Assembly (NCBI RefSeq): GCF_000236785.1
Contig: NZ_AGUF01000052.1
Span: forward strand, 202,143 to 266,142
DNA length: 64,000 nucleotides
Origin: Achromobacter arsenitoxydans SY8
GTDB lineage: Bacteria > Pseudomonadota > Gammaproteobacteria > Burkholderiales > Burkholderiaceae_B
Reading direction: 5' to 3'
Shown: positions 35,286 to 44,061 of the stretch, piece by piece
Numbering within the stretch: position 1 is the first letter of the stretch
Layout: each line of letters starts with the position of its first letter
The notes under the pieces: generated by a model
Databases searched by the model: none
Seen by the model: only the letters and a program-made list of their open reading frames with translations
What the model was told of the DNA's origin: nothing
Made by a program: the position numbers and the translations under genes

Positions 35286-36725
35286 TTACACGCCCACGAC
35301 CGATACCGCTTTGGTGACGAGATAGGCTTCGAGGGCCTCGGGGCCGCCTTCGGAACCGTAGCCCGAATCCTTCACGCCGCCGAACGGCAGTTCGGCCGAA
35401 GGCGTGGCGGGCTGGTTGACCCACAGCATGCCCACTTCCAGACGGCGCGTAAGCTCCTGCACGGTCTTGATCGAGCGGGTGAACGCATAGGCGGCCAAGC
35501 CGAACGGCAGGCGGTTGGCTTCGCGGATGGCCTCGTCCAGCGTGTCGAAGCTGCGGATGGCGGCGATCGGGCCGAACGGCTCTTCATTGAAGATGTCGGC
35601 TTCCAGCGGCACGTCGGTCAGGATGGTCGGGGCGAAGAAATTGCCCGCGCCGCCCACCCGCTTGCCGCCGGTGGCCAGACGCGCGCCCTTTTCGCTGGCG
35701 TTCTTGACGATCTTGTCCATGGCCGCCAGGCGGCGGTCATTGGCCAGGGGGCCGAGGGTCGTGCCTTCGGTCAGGCCGTCGCCCAGCTTGAGCTTTTCGG
35801 CGTGGGCCACGAACGCCTCTTCGAAGGCGGCCTTGACGTTCTTGTGCACCAGGAAGCGCGTGGGCGAGATGCAGACCTGGCCCGCATTGCGGAACTTGGC
35901 GCCGCCCGAGGCCTTGACGGCCAGCTGGACGTCGGCGTCCTCGGCGATGATTACCGGGGCGTGACCGCCCAGCTCCATGGTGACGCGCTTCATGTGGCGC
36001 CCGGCCAGCGCGGCCAGTTCCTTGCCCACCGGCGTGGAGCCGGTGAAGGTGACCTTGCGGATCACCGGGTGCGGGATCAGGTAGCTGGAGATTTCAGCCG
36101 GCGAGCCGAACACCAGGCCCACGACGCCCTTGGGGATGCCGGCGTCGACAAAGCAATTGAGCAGCGCGGCGGGCGAAGCCGGGGTCTCTTCGGGCGCCTT
36201 CACCAGGAAGGAGCAGCCCGTGGCCAGGGCGGCGCCCAGTTTGCGCACGATCTGGTTGACCGGGAAGTTCCACGGCGTGAACGCCGCGACGGGGCCGACC
36301 GGCTCCTTGATGACCAGTTGCTGCGCCGCCGGATTGCGGGACGGGACGATGCGGCCGTAGACGCGCAGCGCTTCGTTGGCGAACCAGTCGATGATGTCGG
36401 CCCCGGCCAGGACTTCGCCGCGCGCTTCGACCAGCGGCTTGCCCTGTTCCTGCGTCAGCAGGCGGGCGACGGAGTCGGCGCGTTCGCGCAGCAGCGCGGC
36501 CGCCTTGCGCATGACGGCGCAGCGCTCATGGGCGGACACGTCGCGCCAGGTTTCGAAGCCGCGCTGGGCCGCCGCCAGGGCAAGGTCCAGATCTTCGCGG
36601 CTGGCGCTGGCGACCTGGCCGATCTTCTGGCCAGAGGCGGGGTTCACTACGTCGATGCGAGCGCCGCCGCGGGCCTCGCGCCATTCGTTGTCGATCAAAA
36701 GAAGAGTATCGGGGTAATCGCTCAT
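35286..36725 (-). CDS. gabD: NAD(P)-dependent succinate-semialdehyde dehydrogenase-type enzyme
   Basis: This 479-residue aldehyde dehydrogenase has the catalytic Glu in MELGGHAP, the catalytic Cys in [10 protein letters not shown], and the oxyanion Asn in [16 protein letters not shown] is the cofactor loop. GabD is the closest type (succinate semialdehyde to succinate), but related semialdehyde and glutarate enzymes cannot be excluded. It stands alone, divergent from a small membrane-protein gene. Confidence 0.85.
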   Translation of the reverse strand: MSDYPDTLLLIDNEWREARGGARIDVVNPASGQKIGQVASASREDLDLALAAAQRGFETWRDVSAHERCAVMRKAAALLRERADSVARLLTQEQGKPLVEARGEVLAGADIIDWFANEALRVYGRIVPSRNPAAQQLVIKEPVGPVAAFTPWNFPVNQIVRKLGAALATGCSFLVKAPEETPASPAALLNCFVDAGIPKGVVGLVFGSPAEISSYLIPHPVIRKVTFTGSTPVGKELAALAGRHMKRVTMELGGHAPVIIAEDADVQLAVKASGGAKFRNAGQVCISPTRFLVHKNVKAAFEEAFVAHAEKLKLGDGLTEGTTLGPLANDRRLAAMDKIVKNASEKGARLATGGKRVGGAGNFFAPTILTDVPLEADIFNEEPFGPIAAIRSFDTLDEAIREANRLPFGLAAYAFTRSIKTVQELTRRLEVGMLWVNQPATPSAELPFGGVKDSGYGSEGGPEALEAYLVTKAVSVVGV

Positions 36726-36932
36726 GAGTGCTCCGTGGTGGAAATGCGGCCGTCACGTTCAATTCGATTCGGGCAAGCGCGGCGGAAAACGCCTGGCGCC
36801 TGCCGGTATCGTAAGTGTTTGAGCTGGCGACGGGAAGTGGGCAGCGCGGCCGCGGCCACGAGGCGGGCACGCCGCTTGCTCTCCCCCCTGGGCTGTCCTC
36901 CCCCACGTCGTCCTCGATCACGGAGACTCATC

Positions 36933-37214
36933 ATGAGCTCGCCGGAACCCGTCTTAACCCCGACGCCTGTCGGAAATATCCTGGTGTCATTCGCGTCGCC
37001 CCTGGCTGCAACGGCCGGGTGCGCCAGTTCGTGTCCGCCGCGGCTGTCCGCCGCCGCCAATGAAGACCTCCCGCCAGCGCCCCCGCGCGACGAGCCGTCC
37101 GCCGCCGCGCCCCCTGCCCGCGTGCCGCTCAGCGCGTGGCTGTCGCTGGCGTTCTGGGCGATCGGCACCGCCCTGCTCTTTACCCTGGGGCTGGCCTATC
37201 GGCTGGTCGCTTGA
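36933..37214 (+). CDS. Small single-pass membrane protein
   Basis: This 93-residue protein starts at 36933 with SD GGAGA eight bases upstream. It has a Pro/Ala-rich cytosolic stretch, two Cys (CASSC), and a C-terminal transmembrane helix (about 70-90, LSLAFWAIGTALLFTLGLAY). It is the true gene within a much longer open frame that extends upstream with no support. The function is unknown. Confidence 0.6.
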   Translation: MSSPEPVLTPTPVGNILVSFASPLAATAGCASSCPPRLSAAANEDLPPAPPRDEPSAAAPPARVPLSAWLSLAFWAIGTALLFTLGLAYRLVA

Positions 37215-37284
37215 GGCCGCGCCGGCCGGGCGCGCCGTTTCGACACGCGCCGGCATATTTTTCCGATGCCGGCGCGCTGGCCGC

Positions 37285-37833
37285 TCATTGTCCTTTGGTC
37301 ATATAGGACAGCACGCGCTGTCCGTTCGGCTTGCGGTGCAGGAACGCCATACAGATGTGACCGGCCGTCAGCGCGATCAGCGTCCATCCCAGCAGGCCAT
37401 GCCAGGAATTGGCCAGCTGCACCAGGCTTTCGATCTCGTGGTCCCTTGCGCCGAACACCTCGATGCCGAACGGCGAATAGCCGCGGCCCCTGCCATATGC
37501 GCGCAGGAGGCCCAGGGTCGGGATGGCCAGCATCAGCAGATACAGAACCACATGGCCACACCGCGCCATAAAGCCGCTGTTTGGCCGCCGGCGGGCGTTC
37601 ACCAGGGCCCACGCGCCGCGCACCAGCACCAGAATGAACAGCAGAAACCCCAGCGACGTATGCGAGAACCAGAAGAAATCCTCGACGGGGGTGTCGGGCA
37701 TGAACTGGCGGGCGGCCGCGCTGGCGAATTGCCAAAGCAGCAGCGCCGCCATAAGCCAATGCAGGGTGCGGCTGACAATGCCGTAGCCCTCGGGGCTGTC
37801 CATGATTCCGGCCTGGGTTGAGCGGGCTGTCAT
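37285..37833 (-). CDS. Cytochrome b561-type di-heme membrane protein
   Basis: This 182-residue protein starts at 37833 with a perfect AGGAGG SD. It has four helices with heme-ligand His in the family pattern: TLHW, WFSHTSLGF, NSWHGLLGW and TAGHICMAFLH. It would move electrons within the inner membrane, for example from quinol to a periplasmic acceptor. It has no obvious partner gene next to it. Confidence 0.88.
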   Translation of the reverse strand: MTARSTQAGIMDSPEGYGIVSRTLHWLMAALLLWQFASAAARQFMPDTPVEDFFWFSHTSLGFLLFILVLVRGAWALVNARRRPNSGFMARCGHVVLYLLMLAIPTLGLLRAYGRGRGYSPFGIEVFGARDHEIESLVQLANSWHGLLGWTLIALTAGHICMAFLHRKPNGQRVLSYMTKGQ

Positions 37834-37959
37834 CTGAAGCCTCCTGTGGGAAACCGTTATGCACAGCAGGGACGATTCAGGCATTTTGCCTACACAGCAC
37901 CGGGCGCATGCAACAAAGTGCAATCGCCGCCGCGCCCTCGCCTTACGGACCCGGCCGCC

Positions 37960-40488
37960 TCAGGGCTCGAATTCCATCGCGGCCATGGCGCGCCCGGCCG
38001 CCTGAGGCGCGTAGTCCTCCCAAGGCGCGTTGCCGATGTCCAACCGCGCATGGATATCGCTGATCGTCCAATGCGCGCCCCCCTTGAGTGTTTCCAGTTC
38101 GTCCCAGGCCACGGGCACCGACACGCCCAGCCCGGGGCGGGCCCGCGCCGACCAGGCCGCCACCGTGGTGGCGCCGAAGCCATTGCGCAGATAGTCGGCA
38201 AAAATCTTCCCGACCCGGTTCTTCGGCCCGCTTTTGGCCACGAAAATCTGCGGCAGCGTGCGGGCCAGGTGCTGGACGATGGCGTGCGAGAAGCCCTTCA
38301 CCGTGTCCCAGCCGTACTGCTTGCGCAGGGGCACTACGACATGCAGCCCTTTGCCGCCGCTGGTCTTCAGCCAGGCCCGCAGGCCGATTTCCTGCAGCAG
38401 CACATGCAGCAGGTGCGCGGCCTGCTGCATCGTTGCCCAATCCACGCCCTGCCCCGGATCCAGGTCGAACAGCATGCGGTCGGGCTTGTCGATGGAAGTC
38501 TTGACCGCGTTCCAGGTGTGGAACTCCACAACGTTCATCTGCACGGCGGACATGATGGCTTCCTGCGTGGGCACCTCCAGCAGCGGCGGATGGTCGGGAT
38601 CCAGTGTCGGGGGCAACGGCTTTACGCCCGGCATGGCGGCCTCCAGGTGTTTCTGGAAGAAGAATTCCCCCTGGATGCCCGCCGGCGCGCGCAGGAACGA
38701 CACCGGGCGGCCCTTCAGATGCTTGAGCAGCAGGGGCGCGATCAGCCCGTAGTAGCGGGCCAGGTCCAGCTTGGTGAACTTGGTGGACGGGTCGATGACA
38801 CGATCCGGGTTGGTGAGCTTGCCCAGCTTTCCGCCCGCCGGCGATGCCCGCCTAGCCTTGGGCGCCTTCGTGGCGCTGGCGTCGCCTTCAATGTCTTTGA
38901 CTGGCACAGCCTTCTCCCGGGAAACCGCCCGCACCGGCTTGTCCTGCCGCAACCCACGGAACACCGAATGCCGGATATGGCCACCGCTGGTCCATTCGCC
39001 GAACGAGACCTCGGCGATCAGCCCGGGCTGGACCCAATGCACTCCCGGGCCCTTCGCCCCGCCCGTCACCGCTTTTTCATCCGTTTCGATGCGCGCCAGC
39101 CGCTTTTGCAGGGATATCAGGGTCTGGTCGTCGAATCCCGTGCCGACCTTGCCCGCATACCGCAGGCCGCCGCCCTGTTCGCTGACGGCCAGCAGCAGCG
39201 CTCCCAGCCCCGCGCGCGCGCCCTTGGGCGCCGTGTAGCCGACGATGACGAATTCCTGGCGCCGGGCGCATTTCACCTTGACCCAGGTATCGGCGCGCCG
39301 CGACACATAGGGCGACGACAGCCGCTTGGCCATGATGCCTTCCAGCCCCATCTTGCAGGCGGATGCCACCAGGTCGGCGGGCGCCGCGTCGAGCGCCTCG
39401 CTGAACCGCAGGCGGTCGTCTTTGGCCGTGTCCATCAATTGCTTGAGCAGCGCCCGGCGGACATACAGCGGTTCCTGGCGCAGATCCCTGCCGCCGATGA
39501 GCGGCAGGTCGAAGGCGTAGAACACGATGTCCTGGGTGCGCTTGCCGTCGAAGGCGTTTTGCAGCGCCTGGAAGTTGGGGATGCCGTCGCGATCCGGCAT
39601 GACGATTTCGCCGTCGACCCAGGCCCACTTTGCAGGCAGCGCCCGGAAGGCCTTTGCCAAATGCGGCAGCTTTGCGGTCCAGTCGTGCCCATTGCGCGTA
39701 TAGAAGCGCACCTCATCGCCTTCGATGCGCGCCATCAGCCGATAGCCATCGAACTTCATCTCATACAGCCAGTCTTGCGCCTGCCGCGGCACGCCGTCCA
39801 CCAGGGTGGCCAACTGGGGCTTGAGCATGTCCGGCAGATCCGAGGCCACGCCGGGCAGCGCGGGCTCGCCAGCCGACGCCGTGGCCGGATTCCGGCGTTC
39901 GGTCCGGGTCTTGCCGGTTCCTGCCTGCTTGCGCGAGCCACGCAGCGGCACGACGCTGTCGGGCATCTCGTCCACGACGCTGAATTCGCGCTCGGCCCGG
40001 GCGTAATCGTCGCGGTCCTTGATCAGCAGCCATGGCGGCTGTTTCTCTGTTTCCTTGCCTTTGAGCCGGATCAGCGCCCATCTACCCTGCATCTTTACGC
40101 CCTGAAGGTCGAACTTCAGGTGGCCGGCGCGATAGCCTTTGCGCGGATCGCCCACCGGCTCCCACCTGCCCTCGTCCCAGATGATGACCTTGCCCGCGCC
40201 GTACTGGCCCTTGGGTATCTGGCCCTCGAACTGGTTATAGGCGATGGGATGGTCCTCGACCTGGACGGCCATGCGCTTGACGGCGGGGTCGTAGCTGGGG
40301 CCCTTGGGCACCGCCCAGCTTTTCATGGCGCCGTCCAGTTCCAGGCGGAAGTCGTAATGAAGCCGGCTGGCCCAGTGCTTCTGGATGACAAAGGCGCGCG
40401 CGGCCTCGTTGGCCTCGCCGCCTCCGGCCGGCTCCGACGTCACCTTGAAGTTGCGCTTTTCGCGGTATTTCTTGAGGGCGTCCGCCAT
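37960..40488 (-). CDS. ligD: DNA ligase D (phosphoesterase-ligase-polymerase)
   Basis: This 842-residue multifunctional end-joining enzyme has three domains. An N-terminal 3'-phosphoesterase has His38, His44 and Asp46 (KHWASRLHYDFRLE). The ATP-dependent ligase has its adenylated Lys in EMKFDGYRL near residue 245 and a C-terminal OB region. A C-terminal polymerase/primase (about 545 on) has DLDPG. Domain order is PE-LIG-POL. It lies 2 bp downstream of ku, so the pair forms a bacterial NHEJ unit. Length and motifs are normal. Confidence 0.95.
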   Translation of the reverse strand: MADALKKYREKRNFKVTSEPAGGGEANEAARAFVIQKHWASRLHYDFRLELDGAMKSWAVPKGPSYDPAVKRMAVQVEDHPIAYNQFEGQIPKGQYGAGKVIIWDEGRWEPVGDPRKGYRAGHLKFDLQGVKMQGRWALIRLKGKETEKQPPWLLIKDRDDYARAEREFSVVDEMPDSVVPLRGSRKQAGTGKTRTERRNPATASAGEPALPGVASDLPDMLKPQLATLVDGVPRQAQDWLYEMKFDGYRLMARIEGDEVRFYTRNGHDWTAKLPHLAKAFRALPAKWAWVDGEIVMPDRDGIPNFQALQNAFDGKRTQDIVFYAFDLPLIGGRDLRQEPLYVRRALLKQLMDTAKDDRLRFSEALDAAPADLVASACKMGLEGIMAKRLSSPYVSRRADTWVKVKCARRQEFVIVGYTAPKGARAGLGALLLAVSEQGGGLRYAGKVGTGFDDQTLISLQKRLARIETDEKAVTGGAKGPGVHWVQPGLIAEVSFGEWTSGGHIRHSVFRGLRQDKPVRAVSREKAVPVKDIEGDASATKAPKARRASPAGGKLGKLTNPDRVIDPSTKFTKLDLARYYGLIAPLLLKHLKGRPVSFLRAPAGIQGEFFFQKHLEAAMPGVKPLPPTLDPDHPPLLEVPTQEAIMSAVQMNVVEFHTWNAVKTSIDKPDRMLFDLDPGQGVDWATMQQAAHLLHVLLQEIGLRAWLKTSGGKGLHVVVPLRKQYGWDTVKGFSHAIVQHLARTLPQIFVAKSGPKNRVGKIFADYLRNGFGATTVAAWSARARPGLGVSVPVAWDELETLKGGAHWTISDIHARLDIGNAPWEDYAPQAAGRAMAAMEFEP

Positions 40489-40490
40489 GG

Positions 40491-41405
40491 TCAGGCTGCC
40501 TTGCGGGACTTGGCTGCCTTGGCTGCGCTCTTGGCCGCCGTTTTGACTGCCTTGGCTGGCGCCTTCCTGGCGGCGGTCTTGCGGGGCGCGGCCTTCTTGG
40601 CGCCCGCCCTGCCTCCCTTCAGGCTGCGCTGCAGCAATTCAGTCAGGTCGATGACGTTATCGGCGTAGGCGGGAGATTCCTCCTGCGGCTCGATTACGGT
40701 CTGGGTCTTGCCCGCGCGCGCGCGTTTCTCGACGAGCGCCATCACGGCGGCCTTGAATTCATCTTTGTACTGCTCGGGGTCCCATTCGCCGGACATGTCG
40801 TCGACGAGCATCTTCGCCATCTTCAGCTCGCTGGCGCTGGGGCTCACGCCCTTGGCGCCCACCTTGGGCAGGTCCAGCCCTTCCAGCGATTTGACCTCGT
40901 CGCCCCAGCGCATCAGGTTCAGGACCAGCGCATCGCCCGCCGGAATCAGCGCCGCCAGGTGCTGCTTTGTCTGGATGACCACCTTGGCGATGCCGATCTT
41001 GCCGGTCTTGGCCAGCGTGTCGCGCAGCAAGGCATATACCTTCTGGCCCTTGTTGATGGGCGCCACGTAATAAGGACGCTCCAGGTAGACGAACGACACC
41101 CCGGCCGCGTCGACGAACTGCTGGATCTCGATGGTTTGCGTGGTCCTGGGGTAGGCATCGGCAATTTCATCGGGCGAAATGATGACGTACTGGCCGTCTT
41201 CATACTCTACGCCCTTGACGATATTCTCCTTGTCGATCTCTTTGCCAGTGCGCTTGTTGATGCGCTTGTATCCCACGGGATCCATCGACCGCTTGTCCAG
41301 CCAGTCGAAATCCACGCCCGACTCGGTCGTGGCGGTGTGCAGGCCTACCGGAATATGGACCAGCCCGAAGGAGATCGCGCCTTTCCAGATGGTTCTCGAT
41401 GCCAT
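40491..41405 (-). CDS. ku: Ku DNA end-binding protein
   Basis: This 304-residue bacterial Ku begins RTIWKGAISFGLVHIPV, the family hallmark. It has the beta-barrel core and a Lys/Ala-rich C-terminal tail (about 265-304) that in other Ku proteins binds DNA and contacts LigD. It forms a ring homodimer on double-strand breaks and recruits LigD, which follows at 2 bp. Confidence 0.96.
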   Translation of the reverse strand: MASRTIWKGAISFGLVHIPVGLHTATTESGVDFDWLDKRSMDPVGYKRINKRTGKEIDKENIVKGVEYEDGQYVIISPDEIADAYPRTTQTIEIQQFVDAAGVSFVYLERPYYVAPINKGQKVYALLRDTLAKTGKIGIAKVVIQTKQHLAALIPAGDALVLNLMRWGDEVKSLEGLDLPKVGAKGVSPSASELKMAKMLVDDMSGEWDPEQYKDEFKAAVMALVEKRARAGKTQTVIEPQEESPAYADNVIDLTELLQRSLKGGRAGAKKAAPRKTAARKAPAKAVKTAAKSAAKAAKSRKAA

Positions 41406-41431
41406 GGCAAGGCTCCTCTGCTCGCAGGCCG

Positions 41432-41701
41432 TCAGCCCAGCCGCCTCACCACGCGAGCGACCCTGGCGATGCCCCCGGTTCCACTGGCGGCCCGGCCCAC
41501 CAGCGCCGTGCCCGCTGCCGTAATGAGCGTCCGGCGCAATACGGTGCGGCTGCGCATGCCTGCCAGCATCAGCAGCACGCCCACGCCGAATACGATGACG
41601 TGCTCGCCTGGAAAATCGGGACGGCGGCGGTCAATGTCCTTGAGCTGACGCGCCAGCGACGGGGAGCTGGATGCGGAACGGGGCAAATCGTCATTCTTCA
41701 T
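41432..41701 (-). CDS. Small hypothetical membrane-associated protein
   Basis: This 89-residue protein starts at 41701 with SD AGGAG. One hydrophobic segment (VIVFGVGVLLMLAGM, about 35-50) is followed by a basic, Ala/Gly-rich C-terminus. It lies 26 bp upstream of ku on the same strand and may be co-transcribed. The function is unknown. Confidence 0.65.
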   Translation of the reverse strand: MKNDDLPRSASSSPSLARQLKDIDRRRPDFPGEHVIVFGVGVLLMLAGMRSRTVLRRTLITAAGTALVGRAASGTGGIARVARVVRRLG

Positions 41702-41751
41702 AAGGGCTCCTGCGTGATTCGGAGGCGATTCGCGGCGCGCCTCGGACCCGG

Positions 41752-42144
41752 CTATTTCATGTACTTGAACTCCGGCAGCGCCTTGAGCGTGTCCTTGGTC
41801 GCGTCGGGCAAGACAAGCTGGTCTCCGGCGACCTGGAGTTTCGACAGCGGCACGGTGACGAGGTGGTTGCCCACGCCCAGCAGGCCGCCCACTGACAGCA
41901 CGGCATACGGCACCCAGTCGGGCGGACCCAGTATCAGGTCGTCGACGGTGCCGACCTTTTCCTTCTTGCCGTTGTAGACGGTGGCGCCGTTGATCTTCGA
42001 TGCGCGATAGCCCGCGTCCACCTTCGCGACGTCGACGCGCACTTCCGTCACGGACTGTGGCGCGCCCTGGGCCGACACCGTGGACACGTTCGACAGGACG
42101 CCCAGCAGGACGGCCCAGCCCAATGTAGCGGTCTTTTCCATCAT
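41752..42144 (-). CDS. Exported PRC-barrel domain protein
   Basis: This 130-residue protein has a Sec signal (cleavage near VSAQG, residue 26) and a PRC-barrel domain (about 48-125: SKINGATVYNGKKEKVGTVDDL, then LVTVPLSKLQV). PRC-barrel proteins are small envelope or RNA-maturation proteins; exported forms often appear in stress clusters with ku/ligD. The partner is unknown. Confidence 0.85.
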   Translation of the reverse strand: MMEKTATLGWAVLLGVLSNVSTVSAQGAPQSVTEVRVDVAKVDAGYRASKINGATVYNGKKEKVGTVDDLILGPPDWVPYAVLSVGGLLGVGNHLVTVPLSKLQVAGDQLVLPDATKDTLKALPEFKYMK

Positions 42145-42164
42145 GGCGGTTCTCCCCTGGCGGG

Positions 42165-42383
42165 TCAGGACGGGCGCCCGGCGCTGTCCGGGTCATCGTC
42201 CGCATCAGTGGTGTCGGTGGGCTCCAGGTCTTCTTCATGGACCTCGTTGCCCTGCGTGTTCTCGCTGGCGTCCGACGGCTTCACGGGCGCGGATCCATCT
42301 TTGGCTGGAAGGGGCCGGGCGGTATCCGGGGCCCCGCCGGGCTGTCCCGGCGTAGCTGGCGGGTTGGGAGATTGTGCTTGCAT
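42165..42383 (-). CDS. Small acidic Pro-rich hypothetical protein
   Basis: This 72-residue protein has a Pro/Ala-rich first half and a strongly acidic end (EEDLEPTDTTDADDDPD). The start at 42383 has an SD-like AGGGTGA. It lies 20 bp upstream of the PRC-barrel gene. Low complexity makes the call moderate. It is probably disordered. Confidence 0.5.
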   Translation of the reverse strand: MQAQSPNPPATPGQPGGAPDTARPLPAKDGSAPVKPSDASENTQGNEVHEEDLEPTDTTDADDDPDSAGRPS

Positions 42384-42620
42384 GGCTGTCACCCTGAGTT
42401 CGCGGAAGGCTCGCGGGATCGCGGCCGTCGACGCTTTCAGCAAGCGCCATGCCCGGATGCGCCATCCCCGCGCCTTTTCCCTATGGGCCGGTTGGGTGCG
42501 TCCCCATAATTCGATACGTAACGCGCCTACAAGCGCGGGCGGATCGGCAATATATTCAAAGTGACTTGCCAGTGTTGACGATGCATTTCACTCGTGCAGC
42601 AAGATTCCAGGAGCGCGATG

Positions 42621-43454
42621 ATGGCCAATAAGAAGCGGGACAAGAAGCAGGATAAGAGTCCGTCCGAAGCGCCCGCCAAGACCGGACTGTCCAGAACGCA
42701 ATACGAAAAGGAGCTTGCCGGCCTGCACGTGGAACTCGTCAAGCTGCAGCAGTGGGTCGTACGGACCGGCGCGAAGGTGTGCATTGTGTTCGAAGGCCGC
42801 GACGGCGCCGGCAAGGGCGGGACCATCAAGGCGATAACCGAACGCGTCAGCCCGCGGGTGTTCCGGGTCGTGGCCCTGCCCGCCCCCACCGAACGCGAAA
42901 AATCCCAGATGTATATACAGCGCTACCTGCCGCATTTTCCGGCCGCGGGCGAAGTCGTGATTTTCGACCGCAGCTGGTACAACCGGGCGGGCGTGGAGCG
43001 CGTCATGGGATTCTGCACCGAAGACCAGGTCGATTCTTTCCTGAAGGGCGTGCCGCTGCTGGAACGGCTCATGATTGATTCCGGCATCCTGCTGTTCAAG
43101 TATTGGCTGGAGGTTAGCGAACAAGAGCAGACCCGGCGCCTTCAGTCGCGCATCAACGACGAGCGCAAGACCTGGAAGCTGACCAAGATGGACCTGGATT
43201 CCTACAGCCGCTGGTACGACTACTCCCGCGCGCGGGACGACATGTTCAAGGCGTCCGACACAGCTATCGCCCCGTGGTTCGTCGGGCGCTCCGACAACAA
43301 GCGGCAGGTGCGGCTGAACATCATCAACCATCTGCTGGAACGCATCCCGTACACCACCGAACCTCGGGAAAAGATCAAATTGCCCAAGCGGCAAAAGCCC
43401 AAGGGCTATACCGAACCGGACTACCCGTTCAGGTACGTCCCCGAGAAATTCTGA
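42621..43454 (+). CDS. ppk2: Polyphosphate kinase 2
   Basis: This 277-residue PPK2 has Walker A (EGRDGAGKGGT), the lid-type block RVVALPAPTEREK, and Walker B (FDRSWYNRAGVERV). It transfers phosphate between polyphosphate and nucleotides (class not assigned). The ATG at 42621 is chosen over 42618 and 42594 because AGGAG (42609-42613) then stands at 7 bp. The basic N-terminal tail KKRDKKQDK may bind polyphosphate. A small RRM-like gene follows 17 bp later. Confidence 0.92.
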   Translation: MANKKRDKKQDKSPSEAPAKTGLSRTQYEKELAGLHVELVKLQQWVVRTGAKVCIVFEGRDGAGKGGTIKAITERVSPRVFRVVALPAPTEREKSQMYIQRYLPHFPAAGEVVIFDRSWYNRAGVERVMGFCTEDQVDSFLKGVPLLERLMIDSGILLFKYWLEVSEQEQTRRLQSRINDERKTWKLTKMDLDSYSRWYDYSRARDDMFKASDTAIAPWFVGRSDNKRQVRLNIINHLLERIPYTTEPREKIKLPKRQKPKGYTEPDYPFRYVPEKF

Positions 43455-43471
43455 CTTTTGGAGAACCGGCA

Positions 43472-43726
43472 ATGGCCGCCCTGCTGATCAATCATGTGGA
43501 AGACAGCACGTCCGACGACGACATCCGGATGTTTCTGCAAAAGTATGGCTTCCCGTCGCTGGACGAGATCAAGCGCGTGCCAAGCGAAGGCGCGCGCCCT
43601 GCGGTGCTGGTGACGTTCCACGCCGCGACCGAAGCCGAGCTTCAGGTCTTGCTGCCCCGGATACACCAGGTGTTCTGGAAGAACCACACGATCACCGCCC
43701 TGGTGATGCGGGCGCCGATCGAGTGA
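43472..43726 (+). CDS. Small RRM-like protein
   Basis: This 84-residue protein starts at 43472 (SD GGAG). Its pattern is that of an RNA-recognition fold: an LLINHV strand, a helix with SDDDIRMFLQKYGF, a VLVTF strand, and a second helix. Motif residues for RNA binding are not clear, so RNA binding is inferred. It likely shares an operon with ppk2. Confidence 0.65.
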   Translation: MAALLINHVEDSTSDDDIRMFLQKYGFPSLDEIKRVPSEGARPAVLVTFHAATEAELQVLLPRIHQVFWKNHTITALVMRAPIE

Positions 43727-43791
43727 ATCGCGGACGGGGCCCCGCTGCCTGACGGCTTCCTGCTGGGGCCCCTGCTGTCTGCCGGCCGCGC

Positions 43792-43989
43792 CTACCAGGC
43801 AACGCGCGGCCGATACGCCTTCTTGACGTAGCTTGCCAGCTCGGCCTCCACCGAAGACATGGACTCGGGCGCCGGCCTTTCGGGATGCAGCAGCTGCTCC
43901 GCCGCCGCCAGCGTGCGCTGCGCGCGGCGTTCCCCGCTGCTCAGGACCCTGACGGAACCAGGGACGACCGTGTATTTGAAGTCTTCCAT
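43792..43989 (-). CDS. Small hypothetical protein
   Basis: This 65-residue protein starts at 43989 with SD GGAG. It is charged, with a strand-rich N-terminus (FKYTVVPGSVRVLS) and a helical remainder. It has no recognised domain. It is located between PPK2 and the copper receptor on the opposite strand to PPK2. Confidence 0.6.
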   Translation of the reverse strand: MEDFKYTVVPGSVRVLSSGERRAQRTLAAAEQLLHPERPAPESMSSVEAELASYVKKAYRPRVAW

Positions 43990-44061
43990 GACGCTTCTCC
44001 AGAGGACAATGAAAGGCGATGCGCCATGGACTGAGCAAGTGCCGTGCCCGGCAAGCCAGCT

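Noticed and set aside
35151-37214. Long plus-strand open frame over the aldehyde dehydrogenase
   Set aside because: Only its last 93 codons, from 36933, have a ribosome site and lie outside the dehydrogenase; the rest is antisense shadow.
37846-40668. 940-residue plus-strand frame antisense to ligD
   Set aside because: LigD has complete motifs on the minus strand; the antisense frame shows none.
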